DNA from: Gammaproteobacteria bacterium
GTDB taxonomy: Bacteria > Pseudomonadota > Gammaproteobacteria > UBA6429 > Thiohalophilaceae
Direction: 5' to 3'
NCBI GenBank assembly: GCA_029880855.1
Contig: JAOUNS010000013.1
Location: 1-64,000, forward strand
Length of the DNA: 64,000 bases
The notes under the pieces are model-generated. The model was not told the DNA's origin. It ran no database searches and saw only the letters and a list, made by a program, of their open reading frames with translations. The number at the start of each line of letters is the position of its first letter. Position 1 is the first letter of the stretch. This document shows positions 53,875 through 63,634 of this stretch, in pieces. The position numbers and the translations under genes are program-made.

Positions 53875-56652
53875 ATGGAACAGCAATTGAGACCACACCA
53901 ACAAGAAGCTATTGATGCAGTAATGACTGCATTGGATCAGAACAAGAAAAAAATACTTGTTGAAATGGTGACTGGTTCAGGAAAATTTGTTGTTTTTGAT
54001 GCTGTTCTCGCTGAAATTATTCGAAGACATGGTAGTGACAGTGTCCGGGTGTTGGTTGACAGAAAGGCTGTAGTAGAGCAAATCTGGCAACAGTTTCGTA
54101 AAAGTAATAATAAAATAGCATATGGGAATCATGAAAATGATTATCCGCTTGTAAGCACATTTCAGGGTTTTAAATCGGAAAGTCGTACTCTGGAAGGAAT
54201 GAAAATCAAGGCCCGGAATATAAAGTTCCTTTTTCTGTTAGACACCAAACTGAGCCATGAAGATATAGGGTTATTTCTTCAATACGAAAAAATTTCAAAT
54301 TCAAATATCACCTTTATTGCTCTGATTAATTCTGTTAGTGAAACTTATGTTAGCTATTTTGGCAATTCGGTCTATTCATTTAACAATCGAAAAGCTGTTT
54401 CCGAAGGTGTGAGACTCCCTGCGCTGATTAAGTATACCGTTGAAGAGGGGGCGGCGCCTATCAATTCAAGGTTATATGTTGCTCAGATGATTGAGCGTGT
54501 TGTCCATGAAATTGAAAGGGTGGGAAAAAGAAGAACTGTTATTTATTGCAATAATCTTGATATGGTAAATCAGGTCTGTGAGGTTCTTGAACAGGTAACA
54601 AATATTAAGGTTTTTACATTTTTATCTACAACACCGGAATATGAAAGAAAACGTGCACTGTTTGATCTGAAATTTCATACTCAGTTTTTTCTGGTTGCAT
54701 TGAATATGTCACCGCAATCATTTGATTCGTTTGGCCTGACTGATGTAATAATACTGAAAAAAATTAATTCAGGGCTTCTATTTCACGAAATTGTCTCCCT
54801 GGTTACCAGACCTGCCGAAAATAAAGAAGCTGGCCATGTGTGGGACTTCGGCGGAAATTATGACTTTTATATAGAAAGTGATGAGTATGGAGTGGAATTA
54901 ATAAATGCCAATGTTGGACAATATATAGCCGATATTCCTGTCGAAACAACCAGCAATGATGACTCAGATACTGATCAGGATGTGGTTAATGAAAATGAAC
55001 ATGACGACGCTAGTCAAGTCGATACCGTTAAACAAAAAGAAAAAATTAAACAAAAACGTGTTAGCCCAACTGGTGACAATGTCACAGATGAAGATTTGCT
55101 GGACAGAGGTCCACTGGTGCACGTCATCAGCGGTATTATAGAAAAAATAGATACTAAAACTTTCCGTCCATTTGTTATTGCTCTGATGGGCAAGTGGGGA
55201 ACTGGTAAGAGCACTGTCATCAAGCTGATCAAGAAAAGTCTAAAGAAAAAGTCAGAATATAAATTTATTACCTTCAACGCATGGCAAAATGAGCACTGTA
55301 ATAATATGGCTGCAGCACTAGCAACTACAGTTGTGTCTGAAATTTTTGACAAAAAAAATATCATAATTCAAATTTGGTACATAATTAAATACCATTTATG
55401 TCTAAAATTTAGAACTGAAAAGGCTTTTGTATTTTTACTTGCTTTGTATTTGATTTATGGTTTCTTAACAATAACACCAGAAGATATATCGAAAATTGTA
55501 GACCTAAAATCGTTACAGTCTATTTTCGGTACTGGCATGGCTATAAAGGTTGGGTTTATTATTGTTCTCATTGGTGTAATTGTTAGGTGTTTATCAAACC
55601 CTTTCACCAAACGTCTAAGGGCAATGGTTAGTCGACCAAATTACGCCGAGCACCTTGGTGTTTCTGATCAAATAAAGGCCGATCTCACCGCCCTGATCAA
55701 TGCTGATTCTGTCACCCTTTGCGGCAAAAATATGTACCAATATGTCATCGTCATTGATGATCTGGATCGCTGCTCCGATGGTAAAATCTTTGAGGTGCTG
55801 GAGACTATCCGTCTGATCGTCGATCTGGAAAATATCATCGTTATCCTGGCCGTTGATCAGGCCATACTTCAAGCCGCCATGGCCAACCGCTTCCAAAAAC
55901 AAAACAGCCATATCCAGTGGCCACAGGCGTTAAAACTGGGTCGTGATTTTTTGGGCAAGATCATCCAGCTTTCCATTGAACTGGATACACCCCATCCCGC
56001 CAGCATGAAACGCTTTATCTCCAGACGCCTGTTTAATGACGAGCAAAAGGAAGCCGTGATCTCGGCAAAAATTGAAGCGGGTAGAAAACAACCTGTGCCT
56101 GATTCAGAGACCACGGATGCACCCGTAAGCGCTGACGCAACCACGGTCTCAGCAGATACCGATCTGTTTAGTACCGATTTTGATTATTTCGAACAGGACG
56201 AATACGAGGCCCATGAAGCCACGGATGAATACCTCGAATCAGATGCCAATGAGATCGAATTTTTCTCCACCTGCGTCGGCGTCTTCAACATCAACAACCC
56301 GCGTACCCTGGTCCGGATACACAACACCATCACCCTGCTAAAAGGCGTCTACCCCGAACTACTCCACAACCCGGAGCAGCTCAAGACCCATGTCTATTTT
56401 AGCTTCCTGCATGAAATCTACAGCGACCTCAGCAAAACGGAACAGGAAGGCATCGGCAAACTACACACCGAACTGGACGACGACAGCCTCTTCGTTAAAC
56501 ACATCAAACAACTTGCCAAACAACTAAAACTGGATGAAACAGACTGGGCAGAACAGGCCAAAATCTATAAACGGGTTAGAAAACATTCTCTGCCTGGTAC
56601 TAAAGCATTGTTGGAACACAGCAGGCAAACTGAGCAAGAGAGTGGAAAATAG
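53875..56652 (+). CDS. Degenerate SF2-helicase/KAP P-loop NTPase fusion protein
   Basis: The 925-residue protein has two parts. Residues 1-335 look like an SF2 helicase of the DEAD/Res type: LRPHQQEAIDAVMTAL at the start, Walker A replaced by TGSGKF (33-38), the DEAD box position reading FLLDTK (119-124), and motif VI near 308-330 as SLVTRPAENKEAGHVWDFGGN. Catalytic residues of motifs I and II are gone. Residues 360-410 are an acidic then basic linker. Residues 410-925 are a KAP NTPase with Walker A GKWGTGKS (439-446), Walker B VIVIDDLD (624-631), NAW, and two membrane spans (about 515-533, 556-571). The end is acidic. It lies 50 bases after hsdR. Confidence 0.8.
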   Translation: MEQQLRPHQQEAIDAVMTALDQNKKKILVEMVTGSGKFVVFDAVLAEIIRRHGSDSVRVLVDRKAVVEQIWQQFRKSNNKIAYGNHENDYPLVSTFQGFKSESRTLEGMKIKARNIKFLFLLDTKLSHEDIGLFLQYEKISNSNITFIALINSVSETYVSYFGNSVYSFNNRKAVSEGVRLPALIKYTVEEGAAPINSRLYVAQMIERVVHEIERVGKRRTVIYCNNLDMVNQVCEVLEQVTNIKVFTFLSTTPEYERKRALFDLKFHTQFFLVALNMSPQSFDSFGLTDVIILKKINSGLLFHEIVSLVTRPAENKEAGHVWDFGGNYDFYIESDEYGVELINANVGQYIADIPVETTSNDDSDTDQDVVNENEHDDASQVDTVKQKEKIKQKRVSPTGDNVTDEDLLDRGPLVHVISGIIEKIDTKTFRPFVIALMGKWGTGKSTVIKLIKKSLKKKSEYKFITFNAWQNEHCNNMAAALATTVVSEIFDKKNIIIQIWYIIKYHLCLKFRTEKAFVFLLALYLIYGFLTITPEDISKIVDLKSLQSIFGTGMAIKVGFIIVLIGVIVRCLSNPFTKRLRAMVSRPNYAEHLGVSDQIKADLTALINADSVTLCGKNMYQYVIVIDDLDRCSDGKIFEVLETIRLIVDLENIIVILAVDQAILQAAMANRFQKQNSHIQWPQALKLGRDFLGKIIQLSIELDTPHPASMKRFISRRLFNDEQKEAVISAKIEAGRKQPVPDSETTDAPVSADATTVSADTDLFSTDFDYFEQDEYEAHEATDEYLESDANEIEFFSTCVGVFNINNPRTLVRIHNTITLLKGVYPELLHNPEQLKTHVYFSFLHEIYSDLSKTEQEGIGKLHTELDDDSLFVKHIKQLAKQLKLDETDWAEQAKIYKRVRKHSLPGTKALLEHSRQTEQESGK

Positions 56653-56673
56653 TCAAAAAATGTGAATTAAAAT

Positions 56674-57423
56674 ATGAGTAATCATGGGCCTGGCATTGAT
56701 ATTATTGGTATTGATTGCGCAACAGAACCGCGTGATATTGGACTTGCCTGCGGAAACTATTCCAATAGTCATCTTGTTGTTACACAAGCACGGAAAATAG
56801 CGAAAAATGAAACAGTAGCAGATGTTATATGTCGTTGGATTCGGAAAGGCATACCCTGCCTGCTTGCGATAGATGCACCACTGGGTTGGCCTGCTGAATT
56901 GGGAGAAGAATTAAGCCGGCATACGGCAGGGGCCAGGGTTGTAACAGACCCAAATATGATGTTTAGAAGAGAAACAGACCGTCGCGTGAAACAAATCACC
57001 GGTAAAACGGCACTGGATGTCGGTGCGGACAGGATTGCAAGATCCGCACATGCCGCCCTGGAATTACTGGAAGCCTTGCGTAAAAAAACTGGAAAGAATA
57101 TTCCATTGGCCTGGGACAATCACCTGAAGGACAATATATCGGCCATCGAAGTATATCCGGCAGCAACGCTGAAAATGACCGGTTTAATATCAACAGGATA
57201 TAAGAAACCGGAAAACACAAAAGAGCGGAAAGATATTATTTTTGGACTGGAGCAATATTTAAGACTTGATGTGGATAAAACCATTCTTGAAAACGACGAT
57301 GACATACTTGATGCAACAGTATGTTTGCTGGCAGGTGCGGATTTCCTGAACGGAAAGGCTGTCCGGCCAGATAATATGGGTACTGCAATAAAAGAGGGAT
57401 GGATATGGGTAAAGGGGCAATGA
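56674..57423 (+). CDS. DUF429 predicted RNase H-like nuclease
   Basis: The 249-residue protein matches the DUF429 family, predicted RNase H-like nucleases: GIDCATEPRDIGLACG near the start (first acidic residue), CLLAIDAPLGWP near 65, and a final DDDILDATVCLLAGADF with conserved acids. It follows the KAP fusion gene by 21 bases on the same strand and probably ends the operon. The family recurs near defence genes, but its role is not established. Confidence 0.8.
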   Translation: MSNHGPGIDIIGIDCATEPRDIGLACGNYSNSHLVVTQARKIAKNETVADVICRWIRKGIPCLLAIDAPLGWPAELGEELSRHTAGARVVTDPNMMFRRETDRRVKQITGKTALDVGADRIARSAHAALELLEALRKKTGKNIPLAWDNHLKDNISAIEVYPAATLKMTGLISTGYKKPENTKERKDIIFGLEQYLRLDVDKTILENDDDILDATVCLLAGADFLNGKAVRPDNMGTAIKEGWIWVKGQ

Positions 57424-57453
57424 GCGGTGACAAGGAAGAAGTTCACGGCTTGC

Positions 57454-57535
57454 CACCCTTCGACAAGCTCAGGGTGAACGGCCTAAATCTAATCCGTTGG
57501 TCCTGAGCCTGTCGAAGGGTGAGCTTGTCGAAGAG
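57454..57535. repeat. CTTCGAC-type hairpin repeat, copy 3
   Basis: CACCCTTCGACAAGCTCAG and the opposed GTCCTGAGCCTGTCGAAGGG form an inverted pair, with a further GAGCTTGTCGAAGAGTG unit. It lies between the converging DUF429 and rdgB genes and marks the right end of the accessory island. Copies 1 and 3 thus frame the island. Confidence 0.88.
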
Positions 57536-57539
57536 TGTT

Positions 57540-58136
57540 TTAAAGATGCCCCAACGCTTCCACCAGTTTTCTTAATGCCTGTCCGCGGTGGCTGAGTTTG
57601 TTTTTTTCTTCCGGTGCCAGTTGGGCGGAGGTGCAGTGGTGGGTGGGGACGTAGAAGATCGGATCATAGCCGAAGCCGTTGTCGCCTTGCGGTTCGAAGG
57701 TGATGATGCCTTCCCAGGTGCCCTGGAAGATTAATGGGGTGGGGTCGGTGCCGTGGCGCATGTAGACCATGACGCACTGGAAGCGGGCGGTGCGTTCTTT
57801 TTCCGGTATGTCTTTGAGTGCGTCCAGCAGTTTTTGCAGGTTGATCTGGTCGGTGGCGCCGGGGCCGCCGTAGCGGGCGGAGTAGATGCCGGGTGCGCCT
57901 TTGAGTGCATCCACTTCCAGTCCGGAGTCGTCGGCGATGGCGGGCAGGTCGGCCAGGGTTGCTGCGTGGCGTGCCTTGATGATGGCGTTTTCCACGAAGG
58001 TGAGGCCGGTTTCGTCGGCGTCTTCGATGTTGAATGTCGCCTGTGGCAGAACTTCCATGTCAAACCCGGCCAGCATGTGGCCGATTTCACGTACCTTGCC
58101 TTTGTTGTTGCTGGCGAGAACAATTTTTTTGCTCAT
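57540..58136 (-). CDS. rdgB: XTP/dITP diphosphatase RdgB
   Basis: RdgB removes deaminated purine nucleotides from the pool. The 198-residue protein is full length: [17 protein letters not shown] at the start, [24 protein letters not shown] near 70-90, FEGTWEG-like FQGTWEGII and [14 protein letters not shown]. It follows rph by 63 bases on the same strand. hemW, its usual downstream neighbour, is 20 kb away beyond the island. Confidence 0.97.
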   Translation of the reverse strand: MSKKIVLASNNKGKVREIGHMLAGFDMEVLPQATFNIEDADETGLTFVENAIIKARHAATLADLPAIADDSGLEVDALKGAPGIYSARYGGPGATDQINLQKLLDALKDIPEKERTARFQCVMVYMRHGTDPTPLIFQGTWEGIITFEPQGDNGFGYDPIFYVPTHHCTSAQLAPEEKNKLSHRGQALRKLVEALGHL

Positions 58137-58199
58137 TGTTTTTTCACTCCGTGTGCTCTGCGTTATACGCTGTTCGACGTAACAGGCGCAGGCCTGTTG

Positions 58200-58916
58200 T
58201 TACTGACTCAATGCCTCGGTCTGTTTTGCCATTAATTGTGCAATGGAATCCTTGGCCAGTCCCAGCATGGCGTCGAGGTCCTGTTGGCTGAAGGCGTCGC
58301 CTTCGGCGGTACCCTGGATTTCGATGAAGCCGCCCTTGTCGTTCATGACGATGTTCATGTCGGTTTCGCAGTTGGAGTCTTCGGCATAGTCCAGATCGGA
58401 GACCGGTGTGCCGTTGAAGACGCCGACCGAGATGGAGGCGATTTGGTTGATGAGCGGGTTCTTGTCGATCTTTTTGTTTTCCAGCAGGTAGTTGATGGCG
58501 TCGGCCAGGGCGACGTAACCGCCGGTGATGGAGGCGGTGCGGGTGCCGCCGTCGGCCTGGATCACGTCGCAGTCGATGGTGATGGTGTGTTCACCCAGTT
58601 TGCCGAGGTCCACGGCGGCGCGCAGTGAACGGCCGATCAGGCGCTGGATTTCCATGGTGCGGCCGCCCTGTTTGCCGCGAGCCGCTTCACGACCCATGCG
58701 GCTGCCGGTGGAGCGGGGCAGCATGCCGTATTCGGCGGTGATCCAGCCTTTGCCCTGTCCGCGCAGGAATCCCGGGACCTTGTCTTCCACGGTGGCGGTG
58801 CAGATGACCTTGGTGTCACCGAATTCCACCAGCACAGAGCCTTCGGCGTGTTTGGTGTAGTTGCGGGTCAGTTGGATGGGACGTAATTGGTCAGGCGCTC
58901 GGCCGCTGGGTCGCAT
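58200..58916 (-). CDS. rph: Ribonuclease PH
   Basis: RNase PH trims the 3' end of tRNA precursors with phosphate. The 238-residue protein has the family opening [54 protein letters not shown] and [23 protein letters not shown]. It is intact, without the E. coli K-12 frameshift. It is preceded by the PP2C and kinase genes on the same strand. Confidence 0.97.
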   Translation of the reverse strand: MRPSGRAPDQLRPIQLTRNYTKHAEGSVLVEFGDTKVICTATVEDKVPGFLRGQGKGWITAEYGMLPRSTGSRMGREAARGKQGGRTMEIQRLIGRSLRAAVDLGKLGEHTITIDCDVIQADGGTRTASITGGYVALADAINYLLENKKIDKNPLINQIASISVGVFNGTPVSDLDYAEDSNCETDMNIVMNDKGGFIEIQGTAEGDAFSQQDLDAMLGLAKDSIAQLMAKQTEALSQ

Positions 58917-58959
58917 AGGGGATTCCTTAATATATATAGTCGGGGTTTGGGAGGCGGGA

Positions 58960-59751
58960 TTATATCGGACCTGTCCCGGGACTTCGACCCGGATTGGCCC
59001 GCTGGGTGAGTTGCAGGGACATGATTTGCAGGGCGATGGCGCTGGTGTTGTCGCTTTCCGGGGCGCTGATCAGGGTGGCCTTTTCGGCCAGCTCCGCCAG
59101 GGCGTCGGCCAGTTTGCCGCGATAGATGGTCTTTAAAATGGTTTCTTCCGACAGCGGTTCCCAGAATCCATCGGAGCAGAGCAGGACGATGTCACCGGCG
59201 CGCAGTTTGATTTCGCGGTTGATGGTGGGGATGGGCGGTGTGTCGGTCATGCCCAGACAGCGGGTGACCACATTGCGCAGGGGGTGTTCGCTGAGTTTGT
59301 CTTCGGTGATCTGACCGTTTTGGACCAGATTTTCCACCACCGAGTGATCCTGACTGCGGAAGACCGGCTGATTGTGCTGTAACAGGTAGAAGCGGCTGTC
59401 GCCCACATGGGTCCACCAGAGTCTGCCTTCCTGCAGGAAGGCCAGTACTGCCGTGGTGCCGGGTTTGATGGGGGGCTGCTGCACCTTGCCGAGTCGGTTG
59501 ATGGCGGTGTGGGCGTTGTTGATCAGCTCATGTAGAAACCGGTTGGGATGTTCCACCGGAAATGCCTGTTTGTTGAAGTCTCGGGTGATGGAATCGATCA
59601 GGGTTTGGGCCGCCAGTTCACCGCCGGGTCGACCGCCCAGACCGTCACCCAGCACCATTAACACCGATTGATCTTTTTCCAGCAAAGCGACGCGATCCTG
59701 GTTTTTGCTGCGGTCTCCGACCAGGCTTGCCTGACTGACGATATATTGCAT
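58960..59751 (-). CDS. PP2C-type serine/threonine phosphatase
   Basis: The 263-residue phosphatase has the metal-binding Asp residues in KNQDR (Asp19) and LGDGLGG (Asp36), then [12 protein letters not shown] near 115 and [14 protein letters not shown] near 195. It lacks a membrane segment. It starts 2 bases before the kinase stop region, so kinase and phosphatase are co-translated and likely act on the same substrate. Confidence 0.93.
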   Translation of the reverse strand: MQYIVSQASLVGDRSKNQDRVALLEKDQSVLMVLGDGLGGRPGGELAAQTLIDSITRDFNKQAFPVEHPNRFLHELINNAHTAINRLGKVQQPPIKPGTTAVLAFLQEGRLWWTHVGDSRFYLLQHNQPVFRSQDHSVVENLVQNGQITEDKLSEHPLRNVVTRCLGMTDTPPIPTINREIKLRAGDIVLLCSDGFWEPLSEETILKTIYRGKLADALAELAEKATLISAPESDNTSAIALQIMSLQLTQRANPGRSPGTGPI

Positions 59752-59753
59752 AA

Positions 59754-60665
59754 CTACTCTCGGGAAAATTCCGCATCACTCAGCGGTTCGGTTTCCGGTC
59801 GCGGCATGAGGGCCAGCAACTCGGCTACCGACTGTGGTCTGGCCATGGGATCGACCTCCATGGCGGCATCAATGGCCTTGAGCATCTGTGCTGAATAACG
59901 TTTTTTAAAGGCGGCAGCCGCCGGTTTCATGATCTCCTTTTCACGCCGGACCGGTGAGGCCGGCGGCGGCGAGCCTTCGATGCAGGTGCGCATGGTGGCG
60001 CCCATGGCGTAGATGTCGGTCCAGGGACCCACATACCCGGCCGGGTCCAGTTGTTCAATGGGCGAGAAGCCAGGCGTGACCACCTGATTGGATTGAAACT
60101 GGCGGGTGTGCATCATCTCGTGGGCCGCGCCGAAATCCAGCAGCAGGGGATTGCCGCCGGCGCGCAAATAGATATTGCCCGGCTTTATATCGAGATGGAG
60201 CAGTCCCTTGCTGTGGATCACGCCGAGACCATGCAGCAAGGGGATAAAGACGATGTTCAAAAAGCGTTCGCTCAGATTGCCTTTGTGTTTCTTGATGTAG
60301 GACTGGAGATTCACACCCTGCTCGTAATCCATCACCATGTAAACCGTACCGTTGGCGTGGAAAAAGTTTTTTACATCGACAATGTTGGGATGCTTCAGGG
60401 TGGTGAGGGTCCCCGCTTCCTGAAAAAACAGACGCCGGCCATGGGAGAGGCGATCGGCCTGATCCTCGCTGAGGGGGATCACCTGCAGATTGCTGTTGCG
60501 CGTGGCGATACCGTGGGGCAGATATTCCTTGATCACCACCTGCGTGTCGTCAGCCAGAGAACGAGCGCGATAGACAATGCTGAACCCGCCGCCGCCGAGG
60601 GTTTTTTCAACGATAAAATTGTCGATCTTGCTCCCTTCGGGCAGAGCGTTTTCAATCCTGGACAT
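59754..60665 (-). CDS. Serine/threonine protein kinase, non-RD type
   Basis: The 303-residue protein is a cytosolic Hanks-type kinase: glycine loop LGGGGFSIVYRA (23-34), Lys46 in VVIKEY, catalytic loop LHLDIKPGN with Asp159 and Asn164 (HLD in place of HRD), and DFG at 177-179. It ends in a short tail rich in Pro and acidic residues without sensor domain or membrane span. It is first in the run kinase-PP2C-rph-rdgB, divergent from yicC by 131 bases. Lack of the HRD arginine suggests it does not need activation-loop phosphorylation. Confidence 0.93.
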   Translation of the reverse strand: MSRIENALPEGSKIDNFIVEKTLGGGGFSIVYRARSLADDTQVVIKEYLPHGIATRNSNLQVIPLSEDQADRLSHGRRLFFQEAGTLTTLKHPNIVDVKNFFHANGTVYMVMDYEQGVNLQSYIKKHKGNLSERFLNIVFIPLLHGLGVIHSKGLLHLDIKPGNIYLRAGGNPLLLDFGAAHEMMHTRQFQSNQVVTPGFSPIEQLDPAGYVGPWTDIYAMGATMRTCIEGSPPPASPVRREKEIMKPAAAAFKKRYSAQMLKAIDAAMEVDPMARPQSVAELLALMPRPETEPLSDAEFSRE

Positions 60666-60796
60666 ATATTGTTATGGTCGTCTGGGTTATGATTCAGGTC
60701 AGTCGCGGGCAATATGCAGCAACCGGGACCTTCCTGTTATGTTCGATACAGTATAGACGAACTGACTCACTGATAAACAGCAAAGAAGACACCGCC

Positions 60797-61663
60797 ATGA
60801 TACGCAGTATGACCGCCTTTTCACGCAAGGAAACCACCGGTGACTGGGGTGAATTAACCCTTGAATTGAGAACGGTGAACCATCGTTATCTGGATGTTTC
60901 CATCCGCATGCCGGAAGAGTTGCGCAGTCTGGAACCCGGTCTGCGTGAGCTGATCGGCACAAAGCTGGCGCGCGGCAAGGTGGAATGCAATATTCGTTTC
61001 AACAAGGCCGAGCAGACACAAAATGCCTTCACGGTGAACAAGGAACTGGCCGGTCATCTGGCCAAGGCCAGCCGCGAAGTGGATGCACTCTTGTATAATC
61101 CCTCGCCCATCAATTCCCTGGATGTGTTGCGCTGGCCGGGTGTGTTGCAATATCAGCAACAGGATATGACGCCGGTGCATCAGGCCCTGGAGACAACACT
61201 GGTGACTGCGCTGGATGATCTGATCGCCAATCGGGAACGGGAAGGCGAAAAGCTGCAACAACTCATCGAACAACGCAGTGATGCGATCCGCGCCGAGGTG
61301 GAGAATATCCGGGCTGTTCTGCCGGAGATCATGCAAAAGTGGACCGACAAGCTGAAGCAGCGTCTGGATGAATTGAAGGCCGGTGTGGATGAGGCGCGGC
61401 TGGCTCAGGAGACGGCCATGATGGCGCAAAAGATGGATGTGGAAGAAGAGCTGGATCGTATTCTGACGCATCTGGATGAGATCAAGGGTGTGCTGGCCAT
61501 GGATGAACCGGTGGGCCGACGATTGGATTTTCTGATGCAGGAGTTACACCGCGAGGCCAATACCCTGGGCTCCAAATCTGTCGACAAGGCCTCCACCAAA
61601 ACCTCGGTAGAATTAAAGGTCTTGATCGAGCAGGCCCGCGAACAGGTACAAAACATCGAGTAA
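60797..61663 (+). CDS. yicC: YicC/YloC family endoribonuclease
   Basis: The 288-residue protein starts at ATG 60797 (MIRSMTAFSR, the family's universal start); a longer frame from 60674 is not supported. It has YicC blocks: ELTLELRTVNHRYLDVSIRMPEELRSLEPGLRELI, the central RGKVECNIRF, and the C-terminal GRRLDFLMQELHREANTLGSKSVD. The family cleaves RNA. yicC upstream of gmk is a common arrangement in proteobacteria. Confidence 0.95.
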   Translation: MIRSMTAFSRKETTGDWGELTLELRTVNHRYLDVSIRMPEELRSLEPGLRELIGTKLARGKVECNIRFNKAEQTQNAFTVNKELAGHLAKASREVDALLYNPSPINSLDVLRWPGVLQYQQQDMTPVHQALETTLVTALDDLIANREREGEKLQQLIEQRSDAIRAEVENIRAVLPEIMQKWTDKLKQRLDELKAGVDEARLAQETAMMAQKMDVEEELDRILTHLDEIKGVLAMDEPVGRRLDFLMQELHREANTLGSKSVDKASTKTSVELKVLIEQAREQVQNIE

Positions 61664-61804
61664 TACCTCTACCCGCTTTTTGTCTACACAGACAATCTGA
61701 AAACGCTTGCCTATACTTTGGCGAAATCCCGCACAGGTTCAGCTGTCGATTCTGACAGGTATCGGGATTATTGCGACTGGTCATACTTATTCAAGGAGAA
61801 GGTA

Positions 61805-62557
61805 ATGATAAGAAAAACGGTTACAACAGTACTGGCAATCATGGCGTGGATGGCAGCCTGTAATACAGGCGCGGCAGCAACATGGGACGGGACATATTTT
61901 GGTGTGAGCGGCGGATTCGCCGGCCAAGCGGCATCATCATCTACGATTATCTCCGACGTTGTAACTTATTTTAATCCCACGGACAAGACACAGCTTGACC
62001 CGCTGATGGCGCGGGAGCTGGAGGCAACCGGCGCAACGCTGGATCTGTTTATAGGGAAGAGCTGGCAAACGGCGGATCGTGTTGTCGGCGTTGAGCTGGG
62101 CTTGTTTATGTCACCCTTTGAGGAAAAATTTAATATTGGACCGACAACCTATGTCTCCCAGCCGGCCCATACCTTTCAAATGGACAGCACGATTAAATCA
62201 AATTTAGGCATCGCGATCCGTCCCCGTCTGGGTTATATCGTGAATGATACCCTTTACTATGGTGTGCTGGGCATCGCATTCCGTCAGTTTGATTACCATT
62301 TCCTCTTTACGGATACCTATCAGCCAATCACCATTCCTCTGGACAAGAGCACGTGGGCCCTGGGCTATGTGATTGGCGGCGGCATGGAGAAAAAGATGTC
62401 GGGTGACTGGTTGTTGCGCGCCGATGTGACGTACAGCCAGTATGACGCTGCGATTGATGAACAGTCACACGCAACAACACTGCCGGGAGCCGGGTTTGAT
62501 CACAAAGTGGATTTCACGGAAACCAGTCTGCGGGTTGGTATCGTGAAAAAGTTTTAA
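61805..62557 (+). CDS. Outer-membrane beta-barrel protein
   Basis: The 250-residue protein has a signal peptide (MIRKTVTTVLAIMAWMAACNTGAAA) and a Gly/aromatic-rich body with alternating strands, ending in Phe (RVGIVKKF), the pattern of an eight-stranded OmpA/OmpW-like barrel. GGAGAAGG supports the ATG at 61805. It sits between yicC and gmk, normally adjacent, so it looks like a lineage-specific insertion. Ligand unknown. Confidence 0.8.
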   Translation: MIRKTVTTVLAIMAWMAACNTGAAATWDGTYFGVSGGFAGQAASSSTIISDVVTYFNPTDKTQLDPLMARELEATGATLDLFIGKSWQTADRVVGVELGLFMSPFEEKFNIGPTTYVSQPAHTFQMDSTIKSNLGIAIRPRLGYIVNDTLYYGVLGIAFRQFDYHFLFTDTYQPITIPLDKSTWALGYVIGGGMEKKMSGDWLLRADVTYSQYDAAIDEQSHATTLPGAGFDHKVDFTETSLRVGIVKKF

Positions 62558-62567
62558 ACAAAGTTAA

Positions 62568-63209
<642 letters not shown>

Positions 63210-63294
63210 GCCTATATTGGCCGGTATACTTGTCTTCCACCCCTGAATTCTCATTGGCTTGCCGTTCGGCAGGCAATATGGAGCTTAAAGTTTT

Positions 63295-63618
63295 ATGGCA
63301 CGAGTGACTGTAGAAGATTGTCTGGATAATGTTGATAACCGTTTCCAATTGGTGCTGGTCGCCAGCAAGCGCGCCCGCCAGATCGCCATGGGCAAAGTGC
63401 CGATGGTGGAATGGGAAAACGACAAACCCACCGTTGTTGCCCTGCGTGAAATCGCAGAAGGCTTCGTCACCAACAAGATTTTGGAAGAAAAAGAGGCACC
63501 GCCTGCGGCTGAGCCGGAAGAGATGGTTGCCACCGGTATGAGTGCAGAGGCCAACCCCAGTGATGAAATCATTGAAGCCACGGCCGAAACACCGGCGTTA
63601 AAAAACGAAGACGAGTAA
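63295..63618 (+). CDS. rpoZ: RNA polymerase omega subunit
   Basis: The 107-residue protein opens [33 protein letters not shown], the conserved omega core that binds the beta' C-terminus, and has an acidic tail (residues 60-107, rich in Glu, Ala, Pro) a little longer than in E. coli. Order gmk-rpoZ-spoT is conserved. GGAG lies upstream of the ATG. Confidence 0.98.
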   Translation: MARVTVEDCLDNVDNRFQLVLVASKRARQIAMGKVPMVEWENDKPTVVALREIAEGFVTNKILEEKEAPPAAEPEEMVATGMSAEANPSDEIIEATAETPALKNEDE

Positions 63619-63634
63619 TTGCAGGAGGCGTTAA

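Noticed and set aside
37605-57540. CRISPR array or cas genes in the defence-like island
   Set aside because: No regularly spaced direct repeats with unique spacers and no cas-like proteins are present; the repeats seen are inverted pairs.
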